From assembly GCA_019693395.1 (NCBI GenBank), contig JAAMXP010003061.1:1-21943 (forward strand): 21,943 nucleotides of DNA, given 5' to 3'. The position numbers were made by a program, and so were the translations under genes. Under the pieces are notes generated by a model. It worked only from the letters and a program-made list of their open reading frames with translations. It searched no databases and had not been told where the DNA came from. The number at the start of each line of letters is the position of its first letter. Position 1 is the stretch's first letter. The stretch comes from Ettlia oleoabundans (Eukaryota; Chlorophyta; Chlorophyceae; Chlamydomonadales). Shown one piece after another: positions 11,591 through 21,885 of this stretch.

Positions 11591-12261
11591 GACTTGTGCC
11601 TTGTCAATTTTCTGTTCTCATCAGCAGGCAAGTTCAGCACGATTGCGGCAAGGGTCCGCACGCGCCTGCCTATGACGATGTGAGGCTTGTGATCGGATCA
11701 TAGAGAGCATCCTACTTGCACCACTGCTGCCGTCGAGGTCTGCATGAAGCGCGATGAGCTGGCAGGCGCCCTGACAGCAGGCGACCAACCAAGGCCTCTG
11801 GAACTTTCATCGACTGTTTATAAGCTGGAGCTGCATGTTAAATCAACAACCGTAGCGACAAGCAGCCGCAGCACGGCGGGAAGGCAGTCGAAGGGACCTG
11901 CGCCGTGAAATGCCTGTCCCTTGCTTCAGGAGTGTCAGCCAAGCAGACGTACGCGTGGTATGCAAGTTGTGTTAGCACTACTGACAACTCCTAGTGGCCT
12001 GGCCGCTCTCCTTCTCTCAACTCTGGTTGCAGTAGGGTGAGTTTCTTGGACTCTCAGGTGAAATTTGCCCAGCTGGAATTGCGCCTGCCTTTTCTTTTCG
12101 TCTCAGTACGTCCCCTGGCCCACCGCCGCCGCTGCGCCGCCGCCGCTGCCTGCTTGACCCACTGGCATCTGGTTGGACGCTCTCGCAGGTTGTCCCTGCT
12201 TGCTGCCAATTTGGTGCCCCGGCAAAGGTCATACCTGTCAGCTTCTTGGCAGACGCACATC
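11591..12261. promoter_or_regulatory. Divergent promoter region between NAA15 and the MYND-USP gene
   Basis: These 671 bases separate two head-to-head start codons and must hold both promoters and 5' UTRs. A TATA-like TTTATAAG lies at 11817-11824 on the plus strand, well upstream of the protease start, and is only weak evidence. The protease reading frame is open back to about 12037 but has no in-frame ATG before 12262. Several acceptor-like and donor-like sites (for example around 12030 and 12105) leave room for a 5' UTR intron. Confidence 0.5.
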
Positions 12262-15200
12262 ATGGCAAAGGACACATTGAACGGCGGCACCAGGGGAAAG
12301 TTGGTGGGAGGGTCTAAGGGCCCGCCTCTGGGCATATGCCAGCAGTGCGGCGCTGAGGAGCCTCCCCATCGATGTGCCGGCTGCGCCAGCGTCGCTTACT
12401 GGTGTGTACAACATCTGCACGTGCTACCCCTCGATTGCACAAACTGGCGGTGGTCATGTTTTGCATGCAAAAGGTCGACGCTTCGATTTCCTTCCTGTTC
12501 CTTGTCCGCAGCTCGCGCCAGTGCCAGCAGAAGCACTGGATGCAAGGCCACAAAAACGACTGCAAAAAACTGAGGAAGGCAAAGCAGCATGCAGAGAAGC
12601 TGGGCGCCATTGTGGCTGGGGGCAGCGAGCAGGCCAACGGACATTCAGAGGCGGTAGCTGGAGGCATGGGCAGCAGCAGTGCTGAGCGTCCAGAGGAAAG
12701 CAACAACTTGCCGCCGGTGCCAAAGCAGGTTCGCTTTCAGGAGGGGACGCTTCCAGATGTGCATTCCATCGGCTTCGTTGCCGCTGGTGGCAGCTGCATT
12801 GCATGCAGAAGCATGAACGGGAAAGTGCCAGTGTGATTTCTGCATGCAAAGCGGTCCATTGCTGAGGTGACCATGGCTTGTTGCTGCTGCTGCTCATTGC
12901 CCGTCAACACCCTGAGGCACCCTTTTCACCATCAAGATTAGCTATGTGCAGGTGCTGTACCCTAGTGAACGGTATGCTGAGCTGGCAGCATTCCCTCCCA
13001 CGAGAAAGCAGCCTCTAGGACTGCAAAATGTTGGCAACAGGCAAGCAAAAGCGTGGGCCAGCCGCCGGCTCACGCTCATGACTGCTACCGCTGCGGGATT
13101 TTGTAGTCCACAGCAGCTGTTGCATCGGTACCTCAACCCTGTAGCCTCCATGTACCTTCACCATACATGCCCGGTGCCTCACATTGCCTTGTGGCTATTC
13201 CCGTTCCGCAGCTGCTACGCAAACAGCCTGCTTCAGGCGCTGCTGGCCACACCCTCCTTTGCTGCCTACTTGGTGTCAGGCGAGAGTTTGCTGTCGGCTG
13301 GAACGCTCTGGCCTGGCCATTATTACTGCTTGCATGTCAAATCTGCTCACGACATACTGCAAACAACTGCCTGCAGTTGGGCCCTTGTCGTCGTACGCCA
13401 CAGTAAACTCGTTCCCATGGGTCCATTGACATTTTGCCGCTGTGCAGGGGAGCACAGCCGTGGCTGCCTGAAGTCCTCGTTGGGTGATTGGTGCGTGCTG
13501 TGTGAGCTGGAGAATCTTGCGCGGCAGGCATATTGCTACGATGGCCATGGCAGCGTGCTCAACCCGCGCCCACTGGTGCGTGGGTTGGCTGACCAGCATT
13601 GCAGCGGCTGTTGCCCCCAAGGTTGCCGTGCGTTGCCTCTCATGCTGCTGAAATTGGGGCAGTGCTTGGGGTATGCGACAAAGCCTAATGCCATTGCTTG
13701 CGTTTGTTTGCTGCCCCCCTAGGCAGCTGCTTTTAGTCCCTTTTTGAGTCCCGTAAGGAACATGTGGCCTGTCCTTCAAATTTGCAGCTGTGCAACGTGA
13801 AGCGGCTGGGCAAGCAGTTCAGCTTTGGGCGGCAGGAGGACAGTCATGAGCTGTACCTGCGGCTGATGGAGGCAGTGGAGGCGGTACAGGTGAGTGCTGC
13901 ACACCCTGCTGATGTAGCTGTGGCTGTGCGTAGGTGCTTGGTGGTGTTGCACACCAGCTGTCTTCTCTAGGGTGGTCCGTGTAGGGATCCATGTTGTGTG
14001 CTGCCCTGAGCCATCATCACCTTCATGGAAGGAAAGGTCGCCTGCCTTGGTCCCTCCCAACCCCCGACAATGCTGCCGCAGCTGCTGGAGGCGGGTGGCA
14101 AGGCGCAGTACGACCTGCGCTCCCGTGAGACCACCCTTATCCACCACGTTTTTGCGGGTTCGTACTAACAGACAGCATGCTGCGATGTCAGCTGCCAGAC
14201 TGATGTGATGCTGCACGGCTGTTCTTTCTTCTGCTGCCCAATGTTTTTGCCCGATCGACAAATCAGCTTGAAGTGCTTTTGATAAAGCAGTGGCTTCTTG
14301 AGCATGTTGGGCGATTATTATTACCGTTGATGATTGCCCTTTGCAGGGTACACACGGAACCAGATTGAGTGTCGGGCGTGCGGCCACGTCAGCCGCACCT
14401 ACGAGTGCTGCACCAGCCTCACACTGGAGGTGTCACCGCGCATCATCAGCCTAGAAGCAGCACTGCAGAATTTCACAGCCGTGGAGCGCCTCGATGGTGA
14501 CAACAGGTCAGGAGGGTTGCTGGGGAGGTGGAGGCAGCGCCTTAGGGCAAGCTTTAAGGAACATAAGAGTCATATATGTACATTGAGTGCCCCACCGTGT
14601 TTGTAAGCGGCTAGTATGCCGCGTTGATGTCTTGCTACCAGGTAGTGAGGGCTCTTGGCTGTTTCGCTGTTTCTGCTGTTGAGGGCCTTCAGCCGAACAG
14701 TTGTTTGATGTGCCATGCTGCGCTCTCGCACGATATGCATGCTGTGCAGGTACAAATGCGACGGCTGCAAAGCGTACGTGGCGGCGGACAAGAGCACGCG
14801 GCTGGAAGTGGCGCCACATGTGCTGCAGATCTGCCTTAAACGCTTTGGGGTGAGCAGACGCAGTATTTTGTCATTCGCAAGCTTCCCAGCTACTCTTCAC
14901 TCTTTCATACAGTGGTATACGGGCATCATCAGGGTGCCTGAGACGGAGCTGGTATTGCAAAAGCGCCGTGTGCTGCTTGATCCCACAATTGCGGAAGCGC
15001 TGACTAGTGGACCTTTCCTGTCGCATGTACTTCTGCTGGCTGCAGCCTGGGCGGTTTGGCAAGATCACCACCCGCCTCAGCTTCCCAGAGCAGTTAGAGC
15101 TTGGTCCGTACATGGCAGGGGGCTGCATGGATGGCGAGCCAATGGAGTACAGTCTGTACGCCGTTGTGGTGCACATAGATGTTCAACGCAGCACAGACTA

Positions 15201-17058
15201 TGGTGCGATATAAGTGATTGGGAAGTTACAAGGCAGGGGAATGGGCGAACACAGCAGCAGGAGTGGTTCACAGCATTGGGCTTTTGGTGGTCGATCCATC
15301 CCCTCACCTCTATTATGGCTTCTTCTGTTCACCACCCTCACAGGCCATTACATCGCTTATGTCAAGTGCGGCGGCAGCTGGTTTAAATGTGACGACTCCA
15401 CAGTCACACCCGCCCCCGCAGCCAAGGCCCTGGCTTCAGGCGCATACCTGCTCTTCTACCAGCGGCAGGCGCCACGTTGGATTGTGGCAGCGACGAAGCA
15501 GAGGTGAGCGACGGCGCCTGCCGCAGTGCGGGATATGGCATGGCAGATAGTGCTTTTTCATGTGCATGCAGTCGTGCAGATGGCTTTAGTGCCTGAGGGT
15601 AGGAAGTCCTGTGTGTATAGAGATTTGCTGAGCAAGATTGTAGTGGTCTTTGATTGTTCCCGGTGCAGCGCCAGCAAAGCTGATGTGGCGGCCACAGCAG
15701 CAGAAGTGTTAGCAGCAGCAAAGGGAGCGGCGGCAGCAGAAAGAACCAACAGCAGCAGCAATGGCGTGCAAGCAGAGGCAACTGGTGCCGCTTTGCCTCA
15801 CTTGGGTATGGCTGAAGCAGCAGCGCAGGCCAGCCAAGTGGGTGCTGCCCCCAGCAGTCCACTGCATGCGGCAACCAGCCTTGACAGGTCGGTTCAGGTG
15901 GCAGCACAGCAGTGCACCGAGGTGCAAGCTGGAGCGCCAGCAGCCAATGTGAGCGGCAGCTTACGGTCCATCCAGCATGCCGCGAGTGCACCAGCCGGAG
16001 GCCTGACAGAACCTGCTGCAGTCAAGCAAAGCGACAGTGTCAGCAGTCGGCCTGCCAGCCAGCAGCAACAGCGGGATGAGTTCGAACAGGGACTGGAAGT
16101 GACTGCAGAGGCAGCTGCTGCTGCAGCCCGGGCAGAGGTGGAGGCGCTCGTGCGGGAGCAAGTGGGCGAGCAGTCAAGCTCTGCGGCTTCCTCACAGCCC
16201 AGCAGCCCTCAGCTTGCTGCTAGCGCCAATCCTTTTATTTTGTTGAGTGCTGAGGGTGACGCAAGCGAGGCAGAGAGCGACAGTGAAAGCGGGGCCAGCA
16301 TAGACAAGAATCAACAAGCGGGAAGCAAGCAGCCAGCTGTTGCAGCCAATGCTTGCGCAACGTTTGCGGCTTCGCAAGTGCGGCAGGGGCAGCAGCAGCA
16401 AGCGGAGCTCGTTGCAGGTTGCACAGCATGCAGAGCTGCCAAGCCGCTGCAGCAGCCTGTAGCAGGTGCCAACACAGCAGCTGAGGCAGCACAGCCACGT
16501 GCCTCCCAGCAGCCGGGTTGCGTTGTAGAGAAGCAGCACATGCAAGAGCAGCAGCGTTCGGATGCCACGGTCACTGTGTTGGCACCTGTTGTGGGTGCTA
16601 ACAAGCTTGAAGGTAGCGCTGCTGCCAAGCAGCCATTGGCACAAGCCGCAGCCCCGTCGGCAGACGAGCATCCTAGCAGCAGCAGAGATAGCCAGTTGCA
16701 GGGTGAGGCATCCACTATGGAGCACCCTACTGCGCGCCAGCGCTCAAGCAGGGAACAGCCAACAAGCAACTGCGAAGGCGCATGCACACCCAAGCACCGC
16801 GCGTCTGTTCTGCTCTCCGACAACCAGCGCAGTCTGCGCCTATCGGTGGAGCTTCCTGGCGTGCAGGGAGAGGCACAGGTGGATTGGACGCTGTCAACGG
16901 GGGGAGGCGGCAGCAGTTTAGGACAGCAGCTCCTGCTTCGCGCAGAGCAGTATGCCCTGCGACTGCCGCTCCCTGTGCCAGTGGCGGCTGATGCGGTTGC
17001 CACCAAGTGGGTAGCTGCCCAGCAGAAACTTGTTGCCACCTGGCCGGTGCTGTCATAG
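12262..17058 (+). CDS. MYND zinc-finger ubiquitin-specific protease with C-terminal CS-like domain
   Basis: This is a cysteine protease that removes ubiquitin, related to plant UBP15-19. Exons: 12262-12401, 12512-12728, 12952-13040, 13212-13279, 13448-13575, 13788-13889, 14082-14157, 14347-14506, 14750-14849, 15046-15202, 15344-15503, 15669-17058. Phases agree and give 928 aa. ATG 12262 is the first in frame. MYND finger: C26, C29, C38, C41, C47, C51, H60, C64, all eight ligands present. USP core: G-L-Q-N-V-G-N-S-C-Y with catalytic C150 and oxyanion N145; S-G-E-H-S-R-G-C; G-R-Q-E-D-S-H-E-L; zinc pairs C282/C285 and C330/C333; catalytic H414 in G-H-Y; D429-D430-S. Residues of about 466-840 are Ala/Gln/Ser-rich and probably disordered. 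The last 88 resemble the PIH1 CS-like fold: L-x-V-E-L-P-G-V, Y-A-L-R-L-P-L-P, then K-L-V-A-T-W-P-V. Introns 3 and 4 appear to use GC donors. The end of exon 2 (GTTCGC donor) is the least certain junction. The CS-like call is by pattern only. Confidence 0.88.
13041..13042 (+). other. GC splice donor (GC-AG intron 3 of the MYND-USP gene)
   Basis: Exon 3 must end at AACAG|GCAAGC so that the AG joins the C after the acceptor at 13211. This gives the invariant G-N-S-C-Y of the USP Cys box. No GT lies at a position that keeps this reading. AG|GCAAG is the known form of the minor GC donor class, spliced by the normal U2 machinery. Confidence 0.75.
13280..13281 (+). other. Probable GC splice donor (GC-AG intron 4 of the MYND-USP gene)
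   Basis: Ending exon 4 at TCAG|GCGAGA and joining to 13448 gives Y-L-V-S-G-E-H-S-R-G-C, which fits the conserved USP pattern of Ser-x-x-His-Ser-x-x-Cys. The only in-phase GT alternative, at 13286, has a weak donor (GAGA|GTTTGC) and inserts two residues into that motif. Confidence 0.55.
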
Positions 17059-17103
17059 AATATAATTTCCGCTGCACGAGCTTGAAAAAGAGTCAAATGA
17101 ATC

Positions 17104-17108
17104 TGTAA
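17104..17108 (+). terminator. TGTAA poly(A) signal of the MYND-USP gene
   Basis: TGTAA lies 46 bases after the stop codon, inside the 198-base gap before DMC1. That implies a very short 3' UTR. It is the only plus-strand copy in the gap. Confidence 0.55.
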
Positions 17109-17256
17109 CCAAGGGACGAATTCTCGACGAAGCCCATGCAGCACAGCTGGAAAGGACATCGGCAAATGCAGCTTCGCCTGCCCAGTCCTCTTTTGCTGAA
17201 TCTTATCACGTCTGTTTCAACCCCGCCACTGATACTCAATCTCGCGGCCAGGCGAG

Positions 17257-20174
17257 ATGTCCGTGCAACTTGAGCGTCAGGCGGCCGAGGAGGCCGAGTT
17301 GGAGGTGGAAGAGGTTGAAGAGTTCCAGGTGCGTCCTGGCAGGCGCCTTGATGCTGGGTTTAGGCCTCCAAGGGCCTGTTGGCGATGCAGGGCTCTTACT
17401 CGGGTTGACTGCACGGTTGCCGCCTGCTCGAACTCTTGTGCAGCCTTTGGAAAAGCTGGAGGCACTTGGCATCAACAAGGGCGACATCAAGAAGGCCCGC
17501 GATGCCGGTGAGCACAGGCGTGCCTGTGGGTTCCAGCGCAGCCCCAGTGCTTTTGGTTGCCGCCAGCGCCTGGGCTTTCACGATAGAGCTTTGACGATCA
17601 ACCCTGCCTCTGCTGCAGGTTTCCACACATGCGAGTCGCTCCTTATGAACACACGCAAGGTGCGGGAATGTCTCCTGATGGTGTGGTGTGTACATTGGCA
17701 GGGGTTGGGCGCACGGAGGTGTGACCAATTTTGAACTGACCGCTGGTTGAATGTGACTCTGCGTGCTATGCCGCCTGCAGCGCCTGTCCGAGATCAAGGG
17801 CCTGTCTGATGCCAAGGTTGAGAAGATGCTGGGTAAGGACAACCGCTTGGGAGGTTCATTCACAGCACCCACCTTACCACACTCCTGTTCACCGTCCGCC
17901 ATGCCTTGACCCGCAGCGCCAGCACCCACGTTCCATACCCCATGCAGAGGCGTGCAGGAAGCTGTGTCAGACTGGCTTCCAGACTGCCAAGGAGTTTGAG
18001 GCACAGCGTCAGGCCACCATCGGTGAGTGGCAAGCTGTGCGGAGTCTTGCAGGTGCAAGCAAGCAGGCAAGCAAGGGCACCAGCAGTTGACCAGCCTGCT
18101 GACTTAGAAGTCAGAATTCTGAGCTGCTGCTGCCCGTTCACTTGCACCTTTGCAGTCCGCATTTCAACTGGGGCTATGGCGCTGGACGAGCTCCTTGGTG
18201 GTGGAGTGGAGACTAAGGCAGTGAGTGAGCTAGACCGGCGGTGCATCCGTGGAGACACTGCCATGTGCTGCCTTCCTGGCAAGCAACGCAGCTAGGCTGG
18301 GTCGCTGCTGCGGTCCAACCCCTTCCTGGTGTTGCTGGTGCAGATCACAGAGGTGTTTGGCGAGTGGCGCACCGGCAAGACGCAGCTGTGCCACACGCTA
18401 TGCGTGACCACACAAGTTGGGACTGAGAACGGAGGTGAGTGTAATTGCAGAGTATGGGGTTAACGGGTGCTGCTTGCCTGCTGCTGACTGGACGTGCACA
18501 TGCGCGTAAGCAATAGGCAATCACAATTTTCGGCGATTACTCGTCGGTCAACCTTCCTGCTTGCACATGGGCATTGTGTGCAGGAGGTGGCAAGGTGGCT
18601 TACATCGACACAGAGGGCAGCTTCAGGTGAGAAGACTGGGTGATGGACTGCACTGGAAGGTTGTGCTGCCCAGTTTGCATGTTTGGGCCGCCATCCTAGG
18701 GCCTGTCACTGCTGGGCGCACATCATCAAGCCCCCTTTGCAATGTGTCTTTGCAGGCCGGAGCGCATCCGCCCTATTGCGGAGCGCTACGGGCTGGACTC
18801 TGATGCTGTGCTGGACAACGTCATGTATGCCCGCGCTTTCACATGGGAGCAGCAGTTTGGTGCGTGGGTTTGGAGGAACAGCAGCTGCATTAAAAAGGCA
18901 CCTTATAGCAAACTGGCGCTGTTGCAATTGAGTGCATGATGCTTGCACTATTGGTCAACCGTATATTGCTGCTAAGAGTTTGAGCAGGAGCCCACCTTCT
19001 CCATATCTGCCGGCAACTTGCTACCCAGCCCCTATGGGGTGCAAAAGACAGACAACCAGCCAGCCCAAGCACTGCTTGCCTGCTACTGAGGACCCCAGCC
19101 CTAATTTTCTGATACGACCATGCCTGCCTGCAGACTTTCTGGTGCCTCTCGCGGCCAAGATGGCTGAGGAGCCTTTTAAGGTGCATCATAACACAAAGCA
19201 TCTTAACCAGTTCCATATCTGGCCCCCCCTTGTAATGAATGCTTCACCAATATACCTATACTCACCCATGCTGCACTTCCCCTCATGTTTGTGCAGCTAG
19301 TCATCATGGACTCTATAACCGGCAACCTGCGTGTGGACTTCTCTGGGCGTGGCGAGCTGGCTGAGCGGCAGCAGCGGCTGGGGCAGCTCATGCAGCGCCT
19401 ACGCAAGGTGAGGCAGGTTGCTGAGCAGGAAGGTGTGGGAGAGCAAAGTTGGTGTCATAGTGTGCTTCTTGCCTGCGGTTGAGTCCCCAGCCATTTACCT
19501 GCCGCTCACGTGCGTCATGTGCTGGTCATATTACAATCCATGATACTTTGGCCGATTATAATGCCTTGGCATGATGCATGCAGCTGGCAGAGGAGTACAA
19601 CTGTGCAATCCTGATCACCAACCAGGTCATTTCGGACCCCTCGGGCGGTGCCATGTTTGTCGCGGATCCCAAGAAGCCAGGTCTGGTGCCGGGAGGGACG
19701 GTATCATGTGCTACAGCAGTGATGACAGGAATGCTTCAACGCTAACTTCCAATGGGACCACTCTCTCTGACCCACCATGCTTGCAGTGGGCGGCCATGTG
19801 CTGGCGCATGCCTCCACGTTCCGTCTTAGGTGAGTGTGCGGCAAAATGAACACTATGTTCTGTGGAACATCTGTATGTTCCCTACATCATATATACTAAC
19901 CTCCCACCTGCGCGCTGTTGGTTCTTCAGTGTGCGCAAGGGCAAGGCAGAACAGCGTCTCATGAAGGTGAGTTCTCGGTTTCCTGTCCATTTGCCTGCTG
20001 CCCTATGGTCTGTTGGGTTGCAGTATGCTGTGGTGTGCTGCATGGTGTCCTTTTCCCGGCTTGCAGGCTTACTTGTCACTTTCCTTTGCGCAGGTGGTGG
20101 ACGCTCCCAATCTGCCTGAGGCCGAGGCAAGCTATGCCATTGGTGCTGACGGCATCAACGACTACAAAGATTGA
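17257..20174 (+). CDS. DMC1: Meiotic recombinase DMC1
   Basis: This is a RecA/RAD51-family ATPase that forms filaments on single-stranded DNA and drives strand exchange between homologues in meiosis. Exons: 17257-17328, 17444-17507, 17619-17659, 17781-17832, 17948-18022, 18156-18220, 18344-18434, 18584-18626, 18756-18859, 19134-19180, 19297-19407, 19584-19680, 19787-19829, 19930-19966, 20094-20174. All are GT-AG with agreeing phases, giving 340 aa, the usual DMC1 length. An N-terminal helix-hairpin-helix region (L-G-I-N...[13 protein letters not shown]) is followed by Walker A G-E-W-R-T-G-K-T (129-136), [13 protein letters not shown], Walker B V-I-M-D-S (220-224), [10 protein letters not shown], the loop-2 stretch T-N-Q-V-I-S-D-P (267-274), and [13 protein letters not shown]1 rather than RAD51 is indicated by T-L-C-V-T-T-Q, P-I-A-E-R, L-A-A-K-M-x-E-E-P-F and [10 protein letters not shown]. 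Trp131 replaces the usual Phe of Walker A. Confidence 0.93.
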
Positions 20175-21817
20175 TGTGTTACTAGCCAATAAGCGGCAGT
20201 CAGTTCTGTATGTTTCAAGCTCCGCCAGGCCCGGCTCCTGGTCGCCATCTGACATCCAGTTACCACGACTTGCATCTTGCCACAGCCGCATTCTTTATAT
20301 CTAATGTTGCACTGCTCATTTCACTGCATGTTTGCTCTCATTATTCAACCACTTGTTTGAGACAGCTATGTATGCTGTCGTAGTTGTGCATATCCAGGGA
20401 GGGGCTCCCAGGCCCCCTGTGTATTGTGAAAAGTCGGTCCCCTATGCCGAAGTCCTATAGCGTTGAGACTTCCGCATCTTGCCACAAGTGGGAAAGAACA
20501 ACGGTGCATTAAAAATGTTGGCCAAGCCTTCTGCAGCCAGGGGTCACTCCTGCTGCAGCTGTCATGGCAGAGATAGCCAAACGCCTGCAATTGGTTGGCA
20601 GCAGCTGGAATCTCCCTGAAACTCAACCAAGCACTAGCACAAAGGTGCAGTCAGTAATGAATTGTCACGGCGCACGCACCACAGGGCAGAGCAGGGGAGG
20701 CGGAAGGCAGGCCAGTAGCGCTCCATCCATAAGAACGGCAGCCATGCTGAGGCAGGTATGACAAGCGGCGGCACGCGCCAATTCCATGCCAGCTAGGCAA
20801 ACGCTTGGGCTTGATGAGCCTCACAGAGAGATGTCCGGGCCGGGGGGCTTACAGACAGACCCAATTGCGTGGGAGGCAACGACAACGCAGTTCAACAGGT
20901 TGCGGCATGTCTCCCTGCCAACAGCATGTCTCTTTGCAATCGACATTACGTCATTGTCAGGCAATGGTTGTGGTGTGGGTATCGCCTATACCAGGGCTAT
21001 CAGAAGTTGTTGCCCCATCAAACGTGGCCAGGCGGGTGATCCTGCCCCAGCTATTGGCATTTTGAAGGCCCGCAGCCAAGGCAACGCCCGCGGCGGGGGG
21101 CTTCACTTGGCAGTCCCAGCAGCCGGCTGGCCCAGCAGGCAGAGCACACAAGCGTCAGTCCCTAAGCTCTCTCTTGGTCTTACACGGTTTTCTTAAGTCA
21201 TGACACCTGATGGGACCATGAGGCCTGCTGCAGTACAATGCCAGGGGGCAAGGCAAGCAAAAAAGCAGGGGCACCAGTTGCGCATGGTGTAACACCACCA
21301 CGAGTTGTGCATCCCTTTGGCTGTGACAGCAAATCCCGATCAGCTGTGGACAGCAACGCAGGCGGCCAAGGGACGCCAAGCCTCCCGAGAAAATGCAACA
21401 CCTCATAGGGCACAAAGCTGGCTGGCCAGTGATACAGAAACCCTAGTGCAAGCACAAGTGACCCTCCCCCCTAGGCACAAGGGCTTCGCAATGCGTCCGT
21501 AAGTGAGGGCAGTTCAGCGCCAGCACGAGGCGGCAAGGGCAGGGGCAGATGTCAGAGGAGGCAAGGTATGAGGGGGAGGGGAGTGAAGAGGGAGGGTAGG
21601 GAGCGAAGCCCAAAATGGTTTGCGGCAGGAGGAGAACAGTGCCAATCACATGCCAGCACAAGGCACTAGCGCAGGATAGGTGAGCCAGCACGACAAAGGC
21701 GACACACGGCAGAATTGGGGCAACAGAGTGTAGGGCCAGCTGCGCAGCCACGATGACGATTGGGCGGAGTCAAGCATGACGAAGCGCCCCGCCACAAGCA
21801 TGCCAGCCAGGGATCTG
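20175..21817. other. Intergenic; DMC1 3' UTR, otherwise unassigned
   Basis: I find no exon I can support. There is no TGTAA close after the DMC1 stop; a plus-strand copy lies far off at 21288-21292. Around 20957-21151 both strands are open at once, with no recognisable domain. A purine-rich G/A run spans about 21560-21610. A minus-strand TGTAA (TTACA on plus) at 21180-21184 could serve the candidate minus-strand gene at the right edge. Confidence 0.4.
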
Positions 21818-21885
21818 CTAGGGATTGGTGGGCCTCAGTAGGATGCCAGAGGCAGAGTTCTCGAAGGGATCAAGGTGCAGCTGAG
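21818..21885 (-). CDS. Possible terminal exon of a minus-strand gene entering from the right
   Basis: An acceptor CATATGCAG ends at 21886 on the minus strand. With two bases completing a split codon, the frame reads 21 residues (Q-L-H-L-D-P-F-E-N-S then A-S-G-I-L-L-R) to TAG at 21818. The composition is protein-like, but the piece is too short to assign. If real, this gene is tail to tail with DMC1. A competing frame from 21941 to 21870 reads another 23 residues, so the call is weak. Confidence 0.22.

Noticed and set aside
15526..17058. A separate gene starting before the last protease exon
   Set aside because: Splicing 15503 to 15669 is in phase with good GTGAGC and GTGCAG sites, and no separate promoter is evident. 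It remains a minor alternative for the CS-like part.
16311..17165. 284-codon open frame on the minus strand
   Set aside because: It is antisense to the last protease exon and arises from the GC-rich Ala/Gln/Ser codon bias of the plus strand. It has no recognisable domain.
17257..20174. RAD51 instead of DMC1
   Set aside because: Several segments, including T-L-C-V-T-T-Q, L-A-A-K-M-x-E-E-P-F and [10 protein letters not shown], fit DMC1. The 340-aa length also agrees.
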